Source: an uncultured Lachnospiraceae bacterium (GTDB taxonomy: Bacteria; Bacillota; Clostridia; Lachnospirales; Lachnospiraceae). Taken from it: a DNA stretch of 6,682 nt. Under the pieces are notes generated by a model. That model did not search any database and was not told the DNA's origin. It saw only the letters and a list, made by a program, of their open reading frames with translations. The stretch lies in contig CAJUCG010000169.1 in NCBI GenBank assembly GCA_910585065.1, positions 1 to 6,682 on the forward strand, read 5' to 3'. Positions 4,840 through 6,682 of this stretch are shown one piece after another. How positions within the stretch are numbered: position 1 is the stretch's first letter; each line of letters begins with the position of its first letter. The position numbers and the translations under genes were made by a program.

Positions 4840-6504
4840 TTATTTGATTTCAAGAATCGCACCGCGATTGCCGGAGGTCACCATCGCCGCGTAGCGGGCA
4901 AGGTATCCAGTAGTAATCTTTGGCTGTCTCGGCTGCCATTTTGCACGTCTTGCCGCAAGTTCCTCGTCGGACACTAAAAGCTCAAGCTTATTTGCCGGAA
5001 TATCGATCTTGATGATATCGCCCTCTTCCACAAGCGCGATAGGTCCTCCAACTGCTGCCTCCGGTGAGACATGACCGATAGATGCGCCGCGAGACGCGCC
5101 AGAAAAGCGTCCGTCCGTGATCAGTGCCACCGAGGAGCCAAGCCCCATACCTGCAATGGCTGAAGTTGGATTGAGCATCTCTCGCATCCCAGGACCCCCT
5201 TTTGGTCCCTCGTAGCGGATTACCACTACATCGCCCGCCACAATCTTTTTGCCCTTGATCGCTTCGATCGCATCTTCCTCACAGTCAAATACCCTTGCCG
5301 GGCCTTCATGTACCATCATTTCCGGCACGACTGCTGAGCGTTTTACCACGCCGGAATCCGGGGCGAGATTTCCCTTTAATACTGCAATGCCGCCCGTTTC
5401 ACTGTAAGGATTTTCCACCGGACGAATAACTTCCGAATTCTTATTGACGGCATCTTTAATATTTTCGCCCACGGTCTTTCCTGTTACTGTTATACAGTCA
5501 AGATTTAATAGTCCTTTTTTGCTAATCTCCTTCATCACCGCATAAATGCCGCCCGCCTCGTTTAAATCCTCCATATAGGTTGGACCTGCTGGTGCCAAAT
5601 GGCAAAGATTTGGTGTTTTCGCGCTGATCTCGTTTGCAATATCCACATTTAATTCCACGCCCGCTTCATGCGCGATAGCTGGAAGGTGCAGCATACTATT
5701 TGTTGAGCAGCCAAGTGCCATATCCATTGTCAGCGCATTGCGAAAAGCCGCTTCCGTCATAATATCACGCGGGCGGATATTTCTTTTCAACATTTCCATC
5801 ACCTGCATTCCCGCGTGCTTTGCAAGCTTGATGCGCTCAGAATAAACTGCGGGGATCGTGCCATTGCCCTGTAAGCCCATACCAAGTACTTCCGTCAGAC
5901 AGTTCATGCTGTTTGCTGTGTACATCCCAGAACAGGAACCACAAGTTGGACAGGCTTTACATTCATACTCATAAACATCCTCCTCACTCATCGTCCCTGC
6001 GGCATAGGAGCCAACCGCCTCAAACATACTAGAAAGGCTGGTTTTATGTCCTTTTACATGACCCGCAAGCATCGGACCACCGGAAACAAAAACGGTCGGA
6101 ATATTTAAGCGCGCCGCCGCCATCAAAAGTCCCGGCACATTCTTGTCGCAGTTTGGCACCATCACCAGCGCGTCAAACGCGTGTGCCATCGCCATTGCCT
6201 CAGTGGAGTCCGCGATCAGATCGCGAGTAACAAGCGAATATTTCATGCCGATATGTCCCATTGCAATCCCATCACACACGGCAATCGCCGGAAAGACAAT
6301 CGGTGTGCCGCCTGCCATCGCAACTCCCATCTTAACGGCGTTTACAATCTTATCGAGGTTCATATGCCCCGGCACAATCTCATTGTAAGAGCTGACAATA
6401 CCGACAAGCGGACGGTCAAGTTCCTCCTTTGTCATGCCGAGTGCATTAAAGAGAGAGCGGTGCGGTGCCTGCTGCATCCCCCTGGTCACAGAATCACTTT
6501 TCAT
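4840..6504 (-). CDS. ilvD: Dihydroxy-acid dehydratase
   Basis: This iron-sulfur enzyme dehydrates 2,3-dihydroxy-isovalerate and 2,3-dihydroxy-3-methylvalerate to the 2-oxo acids, the step before transamination to valine and isoleucine. The 554 residues are full length for the IlvD/Edd family. Motifs in order: VPGHMNL (44-50), CDGIAMGHIGM (77-87), the hallmark PNCDKNVPG (117-125) with cluster Cys119 and the active-site lysine, FVSGGPM (139-145), CPTCGSCSGMYTANSMNCL (185-203) with further cluster cysteines, GCSTNSMLHLPA (265-276), and ITDGRFSGASRGASIGHVSPEA (462-483), which contains the catalytic serine region. At 44-47 (VPGH) there is no cysteine where [2Fe-2S]-type relatives usually have one. 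This suggests the oxygen-sensitive [4Fe-4S] type and fits an anaerobe, but it is inference. The start is fixed by AGGAGG seven bases upstream, and the leader consists of palindromic repeats. It is followed after 31 bases by a small unknown gene, with ilvB next. Confidence 0.97.
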   Translation of the reverse strand: MKSDSVTRGMQQAPHRSLFNALGMTKEELDRPLVGIVSSYNEIVPGHMNLDKIVNAVKMGVAMAGGTPIVFPAIAVCDGIAMGHIGMKYSLVTRDLIADSTEAMAMAHAFDALVMVPNCDKNVPGLLMAAARLNIPTVFVSGGPMLAGHVKGHKTSLSSMFEAVGSYAAGTMSEEDVYEYECKACPTCGSCSGMYTANSMNCLTEVLGMGLQGNGTIPAVYSERIKLAKHAGMQVMEMLKRNIRPRDIMTEAAFRNALTMDMALGCSTNSMLHLPAIAHEAGVELNVDIANEISAKTPNLCHLAPAGPTYMEDLNEAGGIYAVMKEISKKGLLNLDCITVTGKTVGENIKDAVNKNSEVIRPVENPYSETGGIAVLKGNLAPDSGVVKRSAVVPEMMVHEGPARVFDCEEDAIEAIKGKKIVAGDVVVIRYEGPKGGPGMREMLNPTSAIAGMGLGSSVALITDGRFSGASRGASIGHVSPEAAVGGPIALVEEGDIIKIDIPANKLELLVSDEELAARRAKWQPRQPKITTGYLARYAAMVTSGNRGAILEIK

Positions 6505-6511
6505 TTTTTTT

Positions 6512-6517
6512 CCTCCT
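6512..6517 (-). promoter_or_regulatory. Ribosome binding site of ilvD
   Basis: AGGAGG on the minus strand lies seven bases before the ATG at 6504. The repeat's terminal CTAAAAAT ends immediately upstream, so the repeat forms the leader right up to the ribosome binding site. Confidence 0.8.
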
Positions 6518-6518
6518 A

Positions 6519-6632
6519 TTTTTAGTTCCGCAGAAACCCCTGCACAGTGCCCTGTCCGTGGAAGGAATTTTCTATCCGCATAGCTCCTTAAAAATTCCTT
6601 CCGGCACTGTTTCGGGTTTCTGCTGTTTTTTT
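6519..6632. repeat. Palindromic repeat, copy B (immediately upstream of ilvD)
   Basis: This copy has the same architecture and orientation as the one at 4331-4438. Paired blocks are GCAGAAACCC/GGGTTTCTGC (6530-6539 with 6614-6623), ACAGTGCC/GGCACTGT (6544-6551 with 6603-6610) and GGAAGGAATTTT/AAAATTCCTTCC (6560-6571 with 6591-6602), about 30 pairs in all. The eight-base left-arm bulge is CTGTCCGT (6552-6559). The inner stem differs from copy A on both arms so that pairing is kept. A T7 run ends the plus-strand reading of the hairpin and is shared with the next copy. Confidence 0.9.
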
Positions 6633-6682
6633 AGTTCCGCAGAAACCCCTGCACAGTGCCCTGTCCGTGGAAGGAATTTTCT
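6626..6682. repeat. Palindromic repeat, copy C (partial, cut by the window end)
   Basis: From 6639 to the window end the sequence is identical, over 44 bases, to the left arm of copy B starting at 6530, including the CTGTCCGT bulge. The offset is 109 bases, so this is a direct tandem repeat sharing the TTTTTAG junction. The right arm lies beyond base 6682, and the number of further units is unknown. Confidence 0.88.

Noticed and set aside
6560..6580. CodY-like site, GAATTTTCT in the repeat stem
   Set aside because: Only the first half of the AATTTTCWGAAAATT consensus matches; the bases are better explained by stem pairing.
6519..6682. CRISPR array, because of tandem direct repeats near the window end
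   Set aside because: The unit is about 109 bases with an internal hairpin, and the copies adjoin without unique spacers.

Overview
This 6.7 kb window has every protein gene on the minus strand, so transcription runs from high to low coordinates. Moderate G+C, strong AGGAGG-type ribosome binding sites, a Clostridia-type split purine cyclohydrolase under a ZTP riboswitch, and the form of the IlvD and IlvB proteins suggest an anaerobic Firmicute. Lachnospiraceae or a relative is my best guess; no rRNA or other marker gene is present to fix the taxonomy.

In transcription order: (1) 6519-6682 holds one full and one partial tandem copy of a palindromic repeat of about 109 bases. (2) ilvD, dihydroxy-acid dehydratase (4840-6504), starts directly after the repeat. 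(3) A small, A+T-richer gene of unknown function (4437-4808) follows, with a GTG start and no clear ribosome binding site; its stop codon lies in the edge of another repeat copy. (4) A gene-free stretch (4216-4436) holds that repeat copy and, next to it, a degenerate structure of similar shape. (5) ilvB, acetolactate synthase large subunit, lies at 2542-4215. (6) A 542-residue protein of unknown function (858-2486) is probably co-transcribed with ilvB. (7) A regulatory stretch (585-857) contains a weak A+T-rich hairpin, a candidate promoter, a ZTP (pfl-class) riboswitch aptamer and an overlapping intrinsic terminator. (8) The 5' part of a PurO-type IMP cyclohydrolase gene (1-584) runs off the low-coordinate end.

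IlvB and IlvD catalyse two of the shared steps of isoleucine and valine synthesis. The reductoisomerase (ilvC), the transaminase and a separate acetolactate synthase small subunit are not in the window. The purine gene appears to be a separate transcription unit. Its riboswitch should sense ZMP/ZTP, which accumulate when 10-formyl-tetrahydrofolate is short, and switch on the last steps of IMP synthesis.

The two most interesting items are the complete riboswitch-terminator device in front of a PurO-type cyclohydrolase, and the palindromic repeat family. The repeat sits in the same orientation in front of both ilvD and ilvB, and its stems differ between copies by compensating changes.
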